The position numbers were made by a program, and so were the translations under genes. Shown in pieces: positions 53,461 through 62,270 of a DNA stretch of 64,000 bases. The DNA is taken from NCBI GenBank assembly GCA_963921305.4, contig CAWUEX030000002.1, forward strand, positions 2,976,001-3,040,000. Direction: 5' to 3'. Position 1 is the stretch's first letter; each line of letters starts with the position of its first letter. This DNA comes from CAWUEX02 sp963921305. Its GTDB lineage: Bacteria > Pseudomonadota > Alphaproteobacteria > Rhodospirillales > Rhodospirillaceae. Below the pieces are notes generated by a model, which searched no databases, was not told the DNA's origin, and was given only the letters and a program-made list of their open reading frames with translations.

Positions 53461-54981
53461 TCAATCGCTGGCGCCCCATTTGGCCAGCGGGAAGGTGTCG
53501 ACCGGAATGGTCGTGGTCTTTTCTTCGGTAAAGAACTGCAAGCAGTCCTTGGCGCTGTCGCGTCCGATGCCGGATTTCTTGTAGCCGCCGAAGGGCGCGC
53601 GCAGCTCGCGGGTCATCGGTGTGTTGACCCAAATAGTTCCGGCCCGCATTTCCTGCGAGGCCTTCATGACTGTCTGCAGATGGTCGGACCAGATGTAACC
53701 GACCAGGCCGAACTCAGACGCGTTGGCGATGGCCAGCGCTTCGTCGAGATCGTCATAGGTGAGGAAGGTGGCGAACGGGCCGAAGATTTCGTCCTGACAC
53801 ACTTGGGCGTCATTGGACTTGGCCATCACCGCAGTCGGCTCAAGGTACAGGCCCGTATCGTGACGGCTATCGCGTTGCCCGCCGGTGAGCAACTCGCCGC
53901 CTTCGTTCTTGGCGATGTCGACGAAGCTGAGCACCCGGTCCATGTGGGCGCGGTAACACACTGGGCCGATTTCGGTGTCCGAGGCCATCGGGTCGCCGAC
54001 TTTGATGTTTTTGGAGCGGGCGACGAACTTCTCGATGAACTCATCGGCGATGGACCGCTCCACCAGGATGCGCGATCCGGCCAGACATTGCTGACCGTTG
54101 TTGGAATAGATGCCGAGGATGGCGCCATCCAGCGCGCGGTCGAGATCGGCGCTTGCGGTGATGATGTTGGCCGACTTGCCGCCGAGCTCCAGCCCGACCG
54201 GCTTCAAGCCTTCCCCGGCGCGGGCCGCGATCATCGCGCCCGTTGTCGTGCCACCGGTAAACGAAACCACGTCGACTTCCGGGTGCGATACCAAAGAGTC
54301 TCCGGTGATGTGGCCACGCCCGTTCACCAAGTTAACCACGCCCTTTGGAATATCGGTTTCGTGAATCAGCTCGACCACACGGCGCAGCGACAGCGGCGTG
54401 AATTCGCTCGGCTTCAACACACAGGTGTTGCCGAAAGCAATGCACGAGGCGATTTTCATCGAGCACAAGGCGAGGGGGGCGTTCCACGGCCCAATCAAGG
54501 CGCCGACGCCGACCGGCTCACGCGTGACGATCGAAAGATAGGGCTTGGTCTGGGTATAGGCTTCGCCGGCCGCCTGGCTCGCCACTTCGGCGAAGAACTC
54601 GAAGTTCCAGCCGGTGCGCTGCACGTGCATGTTTTTGACGTAGTTCAGCGTCAGACCGGCGTTGAGGCTTTCGATGTAGGCCAGTTCGTCGGCGTGGGCG
54701 AGCAGCACCTCTTTGATTTGCAGCATGATCTTCTTGCGCTCATCGACCGACATGTGCCGCCACGGTCCGTTTTCGAACGCATCGCGGGCGGTGCGCACCG
54801 CGCTGTCGACTTCCTCGGCTGAGGCTTCGCGCAGGACTGAAATTTGTTTCTCGGTGATCGGTGAGATCACCGGAATGTCTTCGCCCGAACCAGACGGACT
54901 GACCGATTTGCCGCCAATGAAACTGGTGCAGTGTTCGTTGACGGAGAACTTTTTCATCATGTCTTCGGTGACGGCGTTCAT
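53461..54981 (-). CDS. Aldehyde dehydrogenase in the ubiD operon
   Basis: 506 aa. IGPWNAPLAL cofactor motif, base in GLELGGKSANI, catalytic Cys in NNGQQCLAGSR, and QDEIFGPFATF. Same family as the gene at 34505 but clearly a different branch. GGGAGC lies before ATG 54981. It probably finishes the pathway by oxidising an aldehyde to an acid. Confidence 0.9.
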   Translation of the reverse strand: MNAVTEDMMKKFSVNEHCTSFIGGKSVSPSGSGEDIPVISPITEKQISVLREASAEEVDSAVRTARDAFENGPWRHMSVDERKKIMLQIKEVLLAHADELAYIESLNAGLTLNYVKNMHVQRTGWNFEFFAEVASQAAGEAYTQTKPYLSIVTREPVGVGALIGPWNAPLALCSMKIASCIAFGNTCVLKPSEFTPLSLRRVVELIHETDIPKGVVNLVNGRGHITGDSLVSHPEVDVVSFTGGTTTGAMIAARAGEGLKPVGLELGGKSANIITASADLDRALDGAILGIYSNNGQQCLAGSRILVERSIADEFIEKFVARSKNIKVGDPMASDTEIGPVCYRAHMDRVLSFVDIAKNEGGELLTGGQRDSRHDTGLYLEPTAVMAKSNDAQVCQDEIFGPFATFLTYDDLDEALAIANASEFGLVGYIWSDHLQTVMKASQEMRAGTIWVNTPMTRELRAPFGGYKKSGIGRDSAKDCLQFFTEEKTTTIPVDTFPLAKWGASD

Positions 54982-55024
54982 GGCGTGCTCCCTTTGACGT
55001 TCAATTTCATTTTGCGTGCAGCGG

Positions 55025-55825
55025 TCATGGCATAAAGCCGCCGCCGTTGATGTGAATCACCTGACCGGTGATGAAGCGGGCGCCGTTGCCCGCGAGAAAC
55101 AGAATGGGCGCAACCACATCGTCGGCGACCGCCAACCGCTTGAGCGGGGTCGCGTCGGCATAGCGCGCGGTGTCGATGTGGGTGGCTTTGCCCTCGTCTT
55201 CGCCGCCGCGGCTGGTGCCACCGCGCAAAAACGGGGTGTCGACCGCCCCCGGCGCGACCACGTTGACGCGGATGTCCGGCGCGTTTTCGTTGGCCAAAGA
55301 CTTCGACAGCGCAATCACCCCGGCCTTGGCCGCGCCATAGGGCGCCGTGCCGGGCAAACCTTTGAACGCCAGGCCTGAGGCGGTGTGGATGATGCTGGCG
55401 TGCTGGGATGTTTTGAGCAGCGGCAAGGCCGCGCGGGCGCACAGGAAGGTCGCGCGCAAGCTGGCGTCCGTCACGGCGTTCCAAGTGTCTGTGCTGAGTC
55501 CGGCGACCGGCTCGAAGTCATTGGTGAAGCCGCACAGGTTGACCAGCACGTCGCAGCCGCCCCACGCGCTGTTCACCGCATCAAACGCCGCCGCGATCTG
55601 ATCTTCGTCGGTGGCATCGACAGCTTGTTGCAGACATTCATTCGCCGGGGGATGGGCGCTCAGCGACGCCGGCAAATCCAGCACCGCGACCTTCAAGTCC
55701 AACTCCAGACAGGCGGAGACCAAGGCCCGGCCAATGCCGCCGCAGCCGCCGACCACCACCACCCGGCTGCCCGCTGCAGGGCCGAGGCGGCTGAAGTCCA
55801 TCGCGGTCACGGCAGGTGCGTCCAT
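55025..55825 (-). CDS. SDR oxidoreductase in the ubiD operon (first)
   Basis: 266 aa. GGCGGIGRALV motif, NLCGFT, catalytic triad in IIHTASG and YGAAKAGV, and the closing INGGGFMP. Cytosolic classic SDR. Starts 4 bp after the zinc-ribbon stop, so translation is probably coupled. Confidence 0.9.
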   Translation of the reverse strand: MDAPAVTAMDFSRLGPAAGSRVVVVGGCGGIGRALVSACLELDLKVAVLDLPASLSAHPPANECLQQAVDATDEDQIAAAFDAVNSAWGGCDVLVNLCGFTNDFEPVAGLSTDTWNAVTDASLRATFLCARAALPLLKTSQHASIIHTASGLAFKGLPGTAPYGAAKAGVIALSKSLANENAPDIRVNVVAPGAVDTPFLRGGTSRGGEDEGKATHIDTARYADATPLKRLAVADDVVAPILFLAGNGARFITGQVIHINGGGFMP

Positions 55826-55829
55826 CGTC

Positions 55830-56033
55830 TTACCCTGACGTTACGAGGCGCTTGGCCTCGTCCTGTAAGAATTCCGTGTGGCACGCAGGGCAATGCAGTT
55901 TGACCTTGGGCCGGTCGAGCAGTTCCGGGCCGACATGAAACCAGTCCTCGCACGACGGGCATTGTATCCACGACGTGTTGCCGGACTTTTCCCAGGGCGC
56001 TCCGCTGCGCGCGATTTCGCGATTGCTACTCAT
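55830..56033 (-). CDS. Small zinc-ribbon protein in the ubiD operon
   Basis: 67 aa from ATG 56033, which overlaps the ubiD stop (ATGA); ATG 56045 would add four residues. Two CxxC knuckles (CPSCEDWF and CPACHTEF) about 24 residues apart form a zinc ribbon. Small zinc-ribbon partners occur next to some carboxylases and acyl enzymes, so it may be a subunit or scaffold of the UbiD decarboxylase. Confidence 0.75.
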   Translation of the reverse strand: MSSNREIARSGAPWEKSGNTSWIQCPSCEDWFHVGPELLDRPKVKLHCPACHTEFLQDEAKRLVTSG

Positions 56034-57403
56034 AAGGTCGGCCATTCACTCATGTCCGCGCCGTGCAACACAGCGGCGGCGCGCTCCATGGCGTCGTCCG
56101 GCACCCGTGAGCGCGGCGGCACTGGCGGCGGCGCACCGGGACGGCCCGGCAGCGGCAGGCTGGCGTCGATGCCCATCTTCGAAAGAGTCTTTGAGCCCGA
56201 CGGTGTTGAGGGGTCGAGCAGCGAGCCCGACAGGCCATCGACAGTGAAACTGTCGCGGCTCCATTGCACCCGGGTCGCCAGCGCAAACATCATTTCAGAA
56301 TCATCGAACAGGTCGATGTCTTCATTGACAGCGATGGCCATCTTCAGGCGCCGGTAGGACAGCGCCGCCATCAAAGCGTCACGCACCTCGCCGGGGCCGG
56401 GGTTCTCGACTTGGATGTAGCCGTGAAAGCGCCGCCCTTGCGCCGGCACATGCACGTTGATGACGCTTGGTGCGACTTGTTTGCACAGCCCAAAGACCTT
56501 GCCTTCCATCGCCATGTTGTCCGGCACCAGCATGTCGGTCAGGCCCGAGCCGTAATCGTGATACAGCGCGTTGTTGCGCATGGTGATGCAGGTCACATCG
56601 ACCACCGGCGCGGCGACTTGCGGTCCGGAATAGCCGGTGTACTCGCCGAACGGCCCATCGGCCTCTAGTACATCGCGCGGCACCGTGCCTTCGATCACGA
56701 TCTCCGCATCTGCCGGCACCATGATGGCCTCGCCGAAGGTGCGGCTGGGGGTTACCCGCAGCGGCGCGCCGAGCAATCCGCCGCATGCACCCCAGTGACT
56801 TTCCGGATAGGCCAGCTTGGCCTGCGTGCCCATCAGCACCGCCGGGTGATGGCCGATCCAGAACACCACCGGGCAATCCTCACCACGGCTCCAGAACTTG
56901 CGCATGTTGCGGTTGTTGTGGGATGCCGGATAGGGGAAGTAAGACATCCGCTTTTTGGATTTGATCCAACAGCGCTGAATGGCGGTGTTGTCGGTCTGGG
57001 TGTCCGGGTCGTAGGTGGTGGCGTGGGCCGACGTCAGATAAGGCCCGGGGTCGGTCATGTGCTGGGTCAGGGCGGGCAGGCGGGTCAGGTCGATGTCGTC
57101 GCCTTCGATGACGATCTCCTGCACCGGCGCCGCGCCGCCGTTCACCACCTCGGGCGCGATATGGCTGCCGGTCCGCTTTGCATAGATCGGCGCGGCGGTG
57201 CGGTGATCATTGATCCCCAGGGACTTCGCCACCAGCGCCCGGCTGGCCGTCAGGTTGGTGATGACGGGAATATCGCTGATCGAGCCGTCCGCCCGTTTCG
57301 GCTGCTCGACCTTCACAATCGGCCGCCGGCCGGCTTTTTCCAGGGCGTATTGCAGGGCTGTGATGTCGTGAATCACCGACATCGGCTCGGCCACGGTCAT
57401 CAC
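56030..57403 (-). CDS. ubiD: UbiD-family decarboxylase (true N-terminus probably 14 codons upstream)
   Basis: 457 aa from GTG 57403. UbiD landmarks: NTAIQRCW, PASHNNRNM, WIGHHPAVLMG, EIVIEGTVP, and DGPFGEYTGYSG (catalytic Glu region). It removes or adds CO2 on aromatic or unsaturated acids using prenyl-FMN, which the divergent ubiX product supplies. The 14 codons before GTG read IVDLRTFLDAERTA, matching UbiD N-termini. They begin with ATC at 57445, 7 nt after AGGGGG, while GTG 57403 has no ribosome site. An ATC start is therefore possible. Confidence 0.88.
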   Translation of the reverse strand: MMTVAEPMSVIHDITALQYALEKAGRRPIVKVEQPKRADGSISDIPVITNLTASRALVAKSLGINDHRTAAPIYAKRTGSHIAPEVVNGGAAPVQEIVIEGDDIDLTRLPALTQHMTDPGPYLTSAHATTYDPDTQTDNTAIQRCWIKSKKRMSYFPYPASHNNRNMRKFWSRGEDCPVVFWIGHHPAVLMGTQAKLAYPESHWGACGGLLGAPLRVTPSRTFGEAIMVPADAEIVIEGTVPRDVLEADGPFGEYTGYSGPQVAAPVVDVTCITMRNNALYHDYGSGLTDMLVPDNMAMEGKVFGLCKQVAPSVINVHVPAQGRRFHGYIQVENPGPGEVRDALMAALSYRRLKMAIAVNEDIDLFDDSEMMFALATRVQWSRDSFTVDGLSGSLLDPSTPSGSKTLSKMGIDASLPLPGRPGAPPPVPPRSRVPDDAMERAAAVLHGADMSEWPTL

Positions 57404-57469
57404 CGCAGTGCGTTCGGCGTCCAGAAATGTCCGTAAATCGACGATGCGTTTGCCCCCTGTATTGGCCTA

Positions 57470-57491
57470 AAAGGTATATAAGTATGCCTTT
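57470..57491. promoter_or_regulatory. Candidate operator in the ubiD/ubiX divergent region
   Basis: AAAGGTATA, spacer TAAG, TATGCCTTT: an imperfect palindrome with 8 of 9 pairs, in an AT-rich gap. A second inverted repeat, AGTAT with ATACT (57481-57496), overlaps it. On the minus strand it covers a possible -10 (TTATAT) for ubiD, 18 nt from TTGCCC. GntR/HutC operators are often of GTATA-type symmetry, and the operon encodes such a regulator. Confidence 0.5.
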
Positions 57492-57640
57492 ATACTCAAG
57501 GGCAAAATGACTCTGATTTATATAATTATAACAACCATTTATGGGATTCCACGCATACGTGAACCGGTTTCGTCTGGCAATTCAGACTTCGTTTACGCAC
57601 TTTCGCTAAGGATCAGCCAACAACGGTGGGGACCGCTCAC

Positions 57641-58249
57641 GTGAACACCCAGGCCAACCGCCTGATCGTCGGGCTCAGCGGCGCGTCCGGAATTGTCTAT
57701 GGCATCCGGCTGCTCGAAGTGCTGCGCGACTCTGATTTCGAAACCCATCTGGTGATGTCGAAGTCGGCGGAGATCACGCTCGCCTATGAGTCCAAACTCA
57801 AGGTGGCGGATGTCAAAGCCCTCGCCGACGTGGTGTACCAAAACAGTGATATCGGCGCAGCCGTGTCGTCGGGCTCGTTCAAGACTGCCGGCATGGTCAT
57901 CGCGCCGTGCTCAATCCGCAGCGCGTCGGAGATTGCCACCGGCGTCACGTCGACGCTGCTCACCCGCGCCGCCGACGTGGTGCTGAAAGAACGCCGCCGG
58001 TTGGTGCTGATGGTCCGCGAAAGTCCGCTGCACACCGGCCACCTGCGCACGCTGACTCATTTGTCGGAAATTGGTGCCGTCGTCGCGCCGCCCGTGCCCG
58101 GGTTCTATACCAACCCCAAATCCGTCGACGACATTGTCAATCACTCCGTCGGTCGCGTGCTCGACATGTTCGACATCGATGCCGGTTTGGTTCGCCGCTG
58201 GGGCGAACCGGGCGGCTCGGGTAAAACAGCCAAGCGGCCGAAAAAATGA
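57641..58249 (+). CDS. ubiX: UbiX flavin prenyltransferase
   Basis: 202 aa from GTG 57641 (GGGGA 8 nt upstream); GTG 57626 is possible. VGLSGASGIVYGIRLLEVL, APCSIRSASEIATG, RESPLHTGHLRTL and PPVPGFYTNP mark UbiX. It makes prenyl-FMN from FMN and dimethylallyl phosphate, the cofactor of UbiD. It diverges from the ubiD operon and overlaps the next gene by 4 bp. Confidence 0.92.
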   Translation: MNTQANRLIVGLSGASGIVYGIRLLEVLRDSDFETHLVMSKSAEITLAYESKLKVADVKALADVVYQNSDIGAAVSSGSFKTAGMVIAPCSIRSASEIATGVTSTLLTRAADVVLKERRRLVLMVRESPLHTGHLRTLTHLSEIGAVVAPPVPGFYTNPKSVDDIVNHSVGRVLDMFDIDAGLVRRWGEPGGSGKTAKRPKK

Positions 58250-58860
58250 AAGTAGAAAGTTCCATGGGACAAGTTGCACACCTCAACACAGGGTCAGAGA
58301 TGAGTTCATCCATCACCTCAGAGATCGGCAAGGGCAACCCATTATGGGAATTCTCTATCTGGGTCTACGAGCTTCCGGGCGTACAGAAGGCCCTGCTGGC
58401 GCTGCAGGACCGCATGGGCGCGGACGTCAACATGGTGCTGTTCTGTGTCTGGCTGGCCTATCGCGGCTCCAACGGCAATGACCTGGCGCAAAACCTATCA
58501 GAGGCGCTCAAGCTCTCACGGGATTGGCAAACGGCGATGGTGCATCCGGTGCGCAAGTGCCGCGACAATTTGAAAGTGCTGCTCGACGGCGATGGCTTCA
58601 CCGGTCCCACACGCACCGCGACCGAAGCGTTGCGTGAGCGCATCAAAGCTGCCGAACTGGATCTAGAAGCCCTGCAAATCGTTACCCAGTGCGCCCTGGT
58701 CGATGACGGCAGTGGCGACGCCGGCGCGCCGGTGGACATCGCCCGGCAAAAGGAAGACGCGCAGAACAATCTGAACGTCTACTTCACCGCCTGCGGCATT
58801 AAGCTGGATCCGCTGGCGCAAAGCCACGTGCTGCGCGTGATCAACAACGTCTTCAAGTAA
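58246..58860 (+). CDS. TIGR02444-type hypothetical protein
   Basis: 204 aa beginning at the ATGA overlap with ubiX. The core NPLWEFSIWVYELPGVQKALL and VNMVLFCVWLAYRG is the TIGR02444 signature as I know it. Helical, cytosolic, function unknown. The coupling to ubiX is unusual for this family. Confidence 0.8.
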   Translation: MKVESSMGQVAHLNTGSEMSSSITSEIGKGNPLWEFSIWVYELPGVQKALLALQDRMGADVNMVLFCVWLAYRGSNGNDLAQNLSEALKLSRDWQTAMVHPVRKCRDNLKVLLDGDGFTGPTRTATEALRERIKAAELDLEALQIVTQCALVDDGSGDAGAPVDIARQKEDAQNNLNVYFTACGIKLDPLAQSHVLRVINNVFK

Positions 58861-58889
58861 CAGGCTCTCCGGCCCCAAAGCCGGGTTTC

Positions 58890-59660
58890 TCACCAGGGAA
58901 TCAATTCGCCATCCCATTCGTAGGAGGGCGTCGAGCCGTCGCGCGGATAGCTCTCGATCTGGGCGATCATGCCCGCGACGCGTTCCTTGGGATCGCCCAG
59001 CGGCATGCGCCCGCGCACTTCGGCCATGAAGTCCGTATCCGCCGCGCCGGGTGCGACCAGTCCGACGAGAATGCCGCGCTCGGTAATCTCCGGGTGTTTC
59101 GCCAGGTTGATCATCACCATGTTCACGGCTGATTTCGAAGCCCGGTAATAGAACAGGCCCGGGCGGTTGACCGAGGCGATCGAGCCCTGGCTCGAGGTGA
59201 CCGTAAAGATCATCTTCTGCTCACTGGCGGCGACGTGCTCCAAAAACGCTTCCGCCACTTTCAGCGGCCCGGCGACGTTGACATCCATCACGCCGGGGAA
59301 GGTCGAGTAGTCCAGTTTGCCGAACTGCTGCGTGGCTGAGCCGCCGCCGGAAATGCCGGCGTTGTTGACGATCAGGTCAATCGCCGTGCCCTCTAGCTTC
59401 TCGGCCAAGGCGTCGACACCGGCGTGATCGGTCACGTCCAGCGTTTCGACCTGCACCAAACTGGGATACGCGGCCTGCAAATCCGCCAGGGAGTCTGGCA
59501 CGCCGTCGCGCCGGTGGGTCGCGATGACTGTCCAGCCCTTGTCCGCATATTGCCGTGCGAACTCCAGACCGATGCCCCGGTTCGCCCCCGTCACCAGCAC
59601 CGTGCTGGCCCATGAAGGGGCGGCAAACAAGACACATAACAGGGCGATGATGGTGCGCAT
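58890..59660 (-). CDS. Exported SDR paralogue 4
   Basis: 256 aa with AAGGAG upstream of ATG 59660. A Sec-type leader (TIIALLCVLFAAPSWA) is followed at once by LVTGANRGIGLEFARQYA. VNNAGIS, Ser in TVTSSQGS and YRASK complete the active site. Ends WDGELIPW. The same build recurs in the three genes upstream; last of the tandem. Confidence 0.85.
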   Translation of the reverse strand: MRTIIALLCVLFAAPSWASTVLVTGANRGIGLEFARQYADKGWTVIATHRRDGVPDSLADLQAAYPSLVQVETLDVTDHAGVDALAEKLEGTAIDLIVNNAGISGGGSATQQFGKLDYSTFPGVMDVNVAGPLKVAEAFLEHVAASEQKMIFTVTSSQGSIASVNRPGLFYYRASKSAVNMVMINLAKHPEITERGILVGLVAPGAADTDFMAEVRGRMPLGDPKERVAGMIAQIESYPRDGSTPSYEWDGELIPW

Positions 59661-59686
59661 CGGACGTCTCCTTGATTCGCCGACTG

Positions 59687-60463
59687 TTACCAGGGGATCG
59701 GTTCGCCGTTGTAGTTAATCGGCAGGCCGACGTTATCCAGGGTGATGTCGTCGACCACCTGCATCAGACCAGCGACGCTTTCTTCAACGCTGATCGAACC
59801 CGGCCCGCGGAAGCCAGAGGCGAACAGCAGTTCCGTCTCCACCTGGCCTGGAGCGATCAAGCCGACGATCACGCCTTCGGATTTAAAGTCGGCGTGCATG
59901 GCGCGCATGAACATGTTCACCGCCGCTTTGGACATGCGATAGCCGTAGAAGCGGCCGATGCGCTGGGTCAGCGTCATCGATCCCAAGCCCGACGTCATGG
60001 TCAGAATTTTCTTCTGCTCGCTCGCCTTGACGTGCGGCAGAAAGGCGCGGGCGATCTTGATCGGGCCGTAAACGTTCACGTCCATGATGAACTTGATTTC
60101 GTCGATCTCGACATTGTCCGCGCTTTGCTTGTCGATGTCGCCCAGCACGCCGGCGTTGTTGAGCAGCACATCAATGGGCGTGCCGTCGTACTTCGCCGCC
60201 AGCGCCGCGATCTCGGCATCATCGGTGACGTCCAGTTCGTCGACGGTCAGGTTGTCGTATTGTGCGGCGAGGGCGTTGAGTTCGTCGGCCCGCTCCGGCG
60301 AGCGCGCCGTGGCGATCACCCGCCAGCCGGCCTTGGTATAAGCTTCGGCCAGACCCAGACCAATGCCGCGGTTGGAGCCGGTGATGAGAATGGTATCGGC
60401 AGAGGCGAGGCCGGGCAGCAGCATCGCCACCGCGGCAAAGAGAGAGATCAGTGATTTACGCAT
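59687..60463 (-). CDS. Exported SDR paralogue 3
   Basis: 258 aa from ATG 60463 (AAGGA upstream). Leader ISLFAAVAMLLPGLASA, then LITGSNRGIGLGLAEAYT, LNNAGVLG, TMTSGLGS, YRMSK and the tail YNGEPIPW. All catalytic residues kept. Spacing to neighbours is about 30 bp, so the four SDR genes form an operon. Confidence 0.85.
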   Translation of the reverse strand: MRKSLISLFAAVAMLLPGLASADTILITGSNRGIGLGLAEAYTKAGWRVIATARSPERADELNALAAQYDNLTVDELDVTDDAEIAALAAKYDGTPIDVLLNNAGVLGDIDKQSADNVEIDEIKFIMDVNVYGPIKIARAFLPHVKASEQKKILTMTSGLGSMTLTQRIGRFYGYRMSKAAVNMFMRAMHADFKSEGVIVGLIAPGQVETELLFASGFRGPGSISVEESVAGLMQVVDDITLDNVGLPINYNGEPIPW

Positions 60464-60495
60464 GAGCTTTTCCTTGTTCGGGCGTACTTGCGGGC

Positions 60496-61278
60496 CTACC
60501 AGGGCACTGTGTCGCCGGTGTAAATGATGTATTCGCCCGAGGTTTCCGGGCCCAGGTTTTCGATGTTGCGGATGACACCCGTTACGCTTTCTTCGGTCGT
60601 CATACCTCTGCCGCCGTATCCGGCTTGATTGAGAAGGCGCGTCTCGACCACGCCCGGAGCCAGAATGCCGACGTGAATGCCGCGCGGCGCGAGTTCCACG
60701 GCCAAGGCGCGGTACCCCATGTTGATGGCCGTTTTCGACATCCGGTACAGGTACAGCGGCTGGTAGAAAGGGGAGGCCTGCACGTTGGCCAGCGAGGCCG
60801 TGCCGGAGGTGATCACCGCGATCTTTTTCTGCTCGCTGGCGGCGACATGCTCCAAAAACGCTTCCGCCATTTTCATCGGGCCGATGGCGTTGGTTTTGTA
60901 CACCCATTCCATCGACTCAAAATCGATCGCGCCAATGGTCTGAACCTCACGCCCGCCGCCGAGAATACCGGCGTTGTTGAGCAGCACATCGATGGGTGTG
61001 CCTTCATACTTTGCTGCCAGGGCGTCGATCTGCGCGTGATCGGTCACGTCCAGAGCTTCGACCGTCACATTGCCGTGGGCCTCGGCCAGGGTCTGCAGGT
61101 CCGTGTCGTCCGCCGGGGTGCGGCTGGTGGCGATCACCGTCCAGCCTTTTTCGGCGTACTGTTTGGCGAACTCCAGGCCGATGCCGCGGTTGGAGCCGGT
61201 GATCAGCACCGTCGCCGCCTGCGCGGTGTGGGCCGATACGCAGGCGAGAGCCAGCGCGGCGAATACTATGCGTCGCAT
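60496..61278 (-). CDS. Exported SDR paralogue 2
   Basis: 260 aa. Leader IVFAALALACVSAHTAQA, then LITGSNRGIGLEFAKQYA, LNNAGILG, VITSGTAS, YRMSK and the tail YTGDTVPW. Ribosome site weak. Closest to paralogue 3 by eye. Confidence 0.85.
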   Translation of the reverse strand: MRRIVFAALALACVSAHTAQAATVLITGSNRGIGLEFAKQYAEKGWTVIATSRTPADDTDLQTLAEAHGNVTVEALDVTDHAQIDALAAKYEGTPIDVLLNNAGILGGGREVQTIGAIDFESMEWVYKTNAIGPMKMAEAFLEHVAASEQKKIAVITSGTASLANVQASPFYQPLYLYRMSKTAINMGYRALAVELAPRGIHVGILAPGVVETRLLNQAGYGGRGMTTEESVTGVIRNIENLGPETSGEYIIYTGDTVPW

Positions 61279-61296
61279 TGTGAATGTCCGTTCGCG

Positions 61297-62076
61297 TCAG
61301 AAGGGTTGGGTCGTGCCGTCGTAGCGGTAGAAGGCTCCTGCATCGTCGATGGTGAGACCATCGATCACGGCGATCATGCCGCCGATGCTTTCTTCCGGCT
61401 CAATGAGGCCTGGGAAGCTGACGTCGCCCATTTTTTCGACCTTCACCGTGCCCGGTGATAGCAAGGCGACGATCACGCCGTCCTTTTGCAGGTCACTGGC
61501 GATGTTCTTCATGTACATATTCAGCGCCGTCTTCGATGACTTGTACCAATAGCCACCCGGCATGTTCGGTCCCGTGTATCCGAACGAGCCCGCCAGCGAC
61601 GTCACGGCCAGAACTTTCTTGTCCTCGCTCATCTTCACGTGCGGGGCGAATGCTTCAGTAATCTTCACGGGACCCAGCGCGTTAATGCGCATGAAGTTTT
61701 CCCACTGATCAAAGGCCAGTGTGCCGAACGACTGCGGCGCCGGGTTACGGAAGTCGCCGGTGATGCCGGCATTGTTGATCAGGACATCGATTGGCGTGTC
61801 TGACAGCTTTGCCGCCAACGCATCGATCTGCGCGTGATTGGTCACGTCCATCGTCTCGATGCGCACCTGATCGGGATAGGCGTCGCGCAGCGCCACCAAC
61901 GTTGCGGGTTCCTCGTCGCGCCGGTGCGTGGCGACAACGTCCCAGCCCCGGGCGGCGTATTGTTTGGCGAACTCAAGGCCGATGCCGGAGTTCGATCCGG
62001 TGATCAAAACGGTTTTGGCATCTGCGGAAAAAGCGAACAGCACCGCAACGGCGGCGGCAAGGAAGGTCGTGCGCAT
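61297..62076 (-). CDS. Exported SDR paralogue 1
   Basis: 259 aa, AGGGG before ATG 62076; first gene of the tandem. Leader TTFLAAAVAVLFAFSADA, then LITGSNSGIGLEFAKQYA, INNAGITG, VTSLAGS, YKSSK, tail YDGTTQPF. The most divergent of the four. Confidence 0.85.
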   Translation of the reverse strand: MRTTFLAAAVAVLFAFSADAKTVLITGSNSGIGLEFAKQYAARGWDVVATHRRDEEPATLVALRDAYPDQVRIETMDVTNHAQIDALAAKLSDTPIDVLINNAGITGDFRNPAPQSFGTLAFDQWENFMRINALGPVKITEAFAPHVKMSEDKKVLAVTSLAGSFGYTGPNMPGGYWYKSSKTALNMYMKNIASDLQKDGVIVALLSPGTVKVEKMGDVSFPGLIEPEESIGGMIAVIDGLTIDDAGAFYRYDGTTQPF

Positions 62077-62270
62077 GGGAAACCCCTGATGATGTGGCCG
62101 GTCTTGGTGGACCTGTTGAGGGCGAGATCATAGCGGGGGTCATCGCTGCCTTTCCACATCCTCCGGCATCTGTCCGCATGGCGGAAAGAGGGCGGAGAGA
62201 GGCGCAAGTCTTGAACCTTGCCCCTGCGGTCACCCATACTCTGGCGTGATCGAACGTGAGGGAGGGGTTC

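Noticed and set aside
57461..57472. Extension of ubiD further upstream than ATC 57445
   Set aside because: An in-frame TAG closes the frame eight codons before the ATC.
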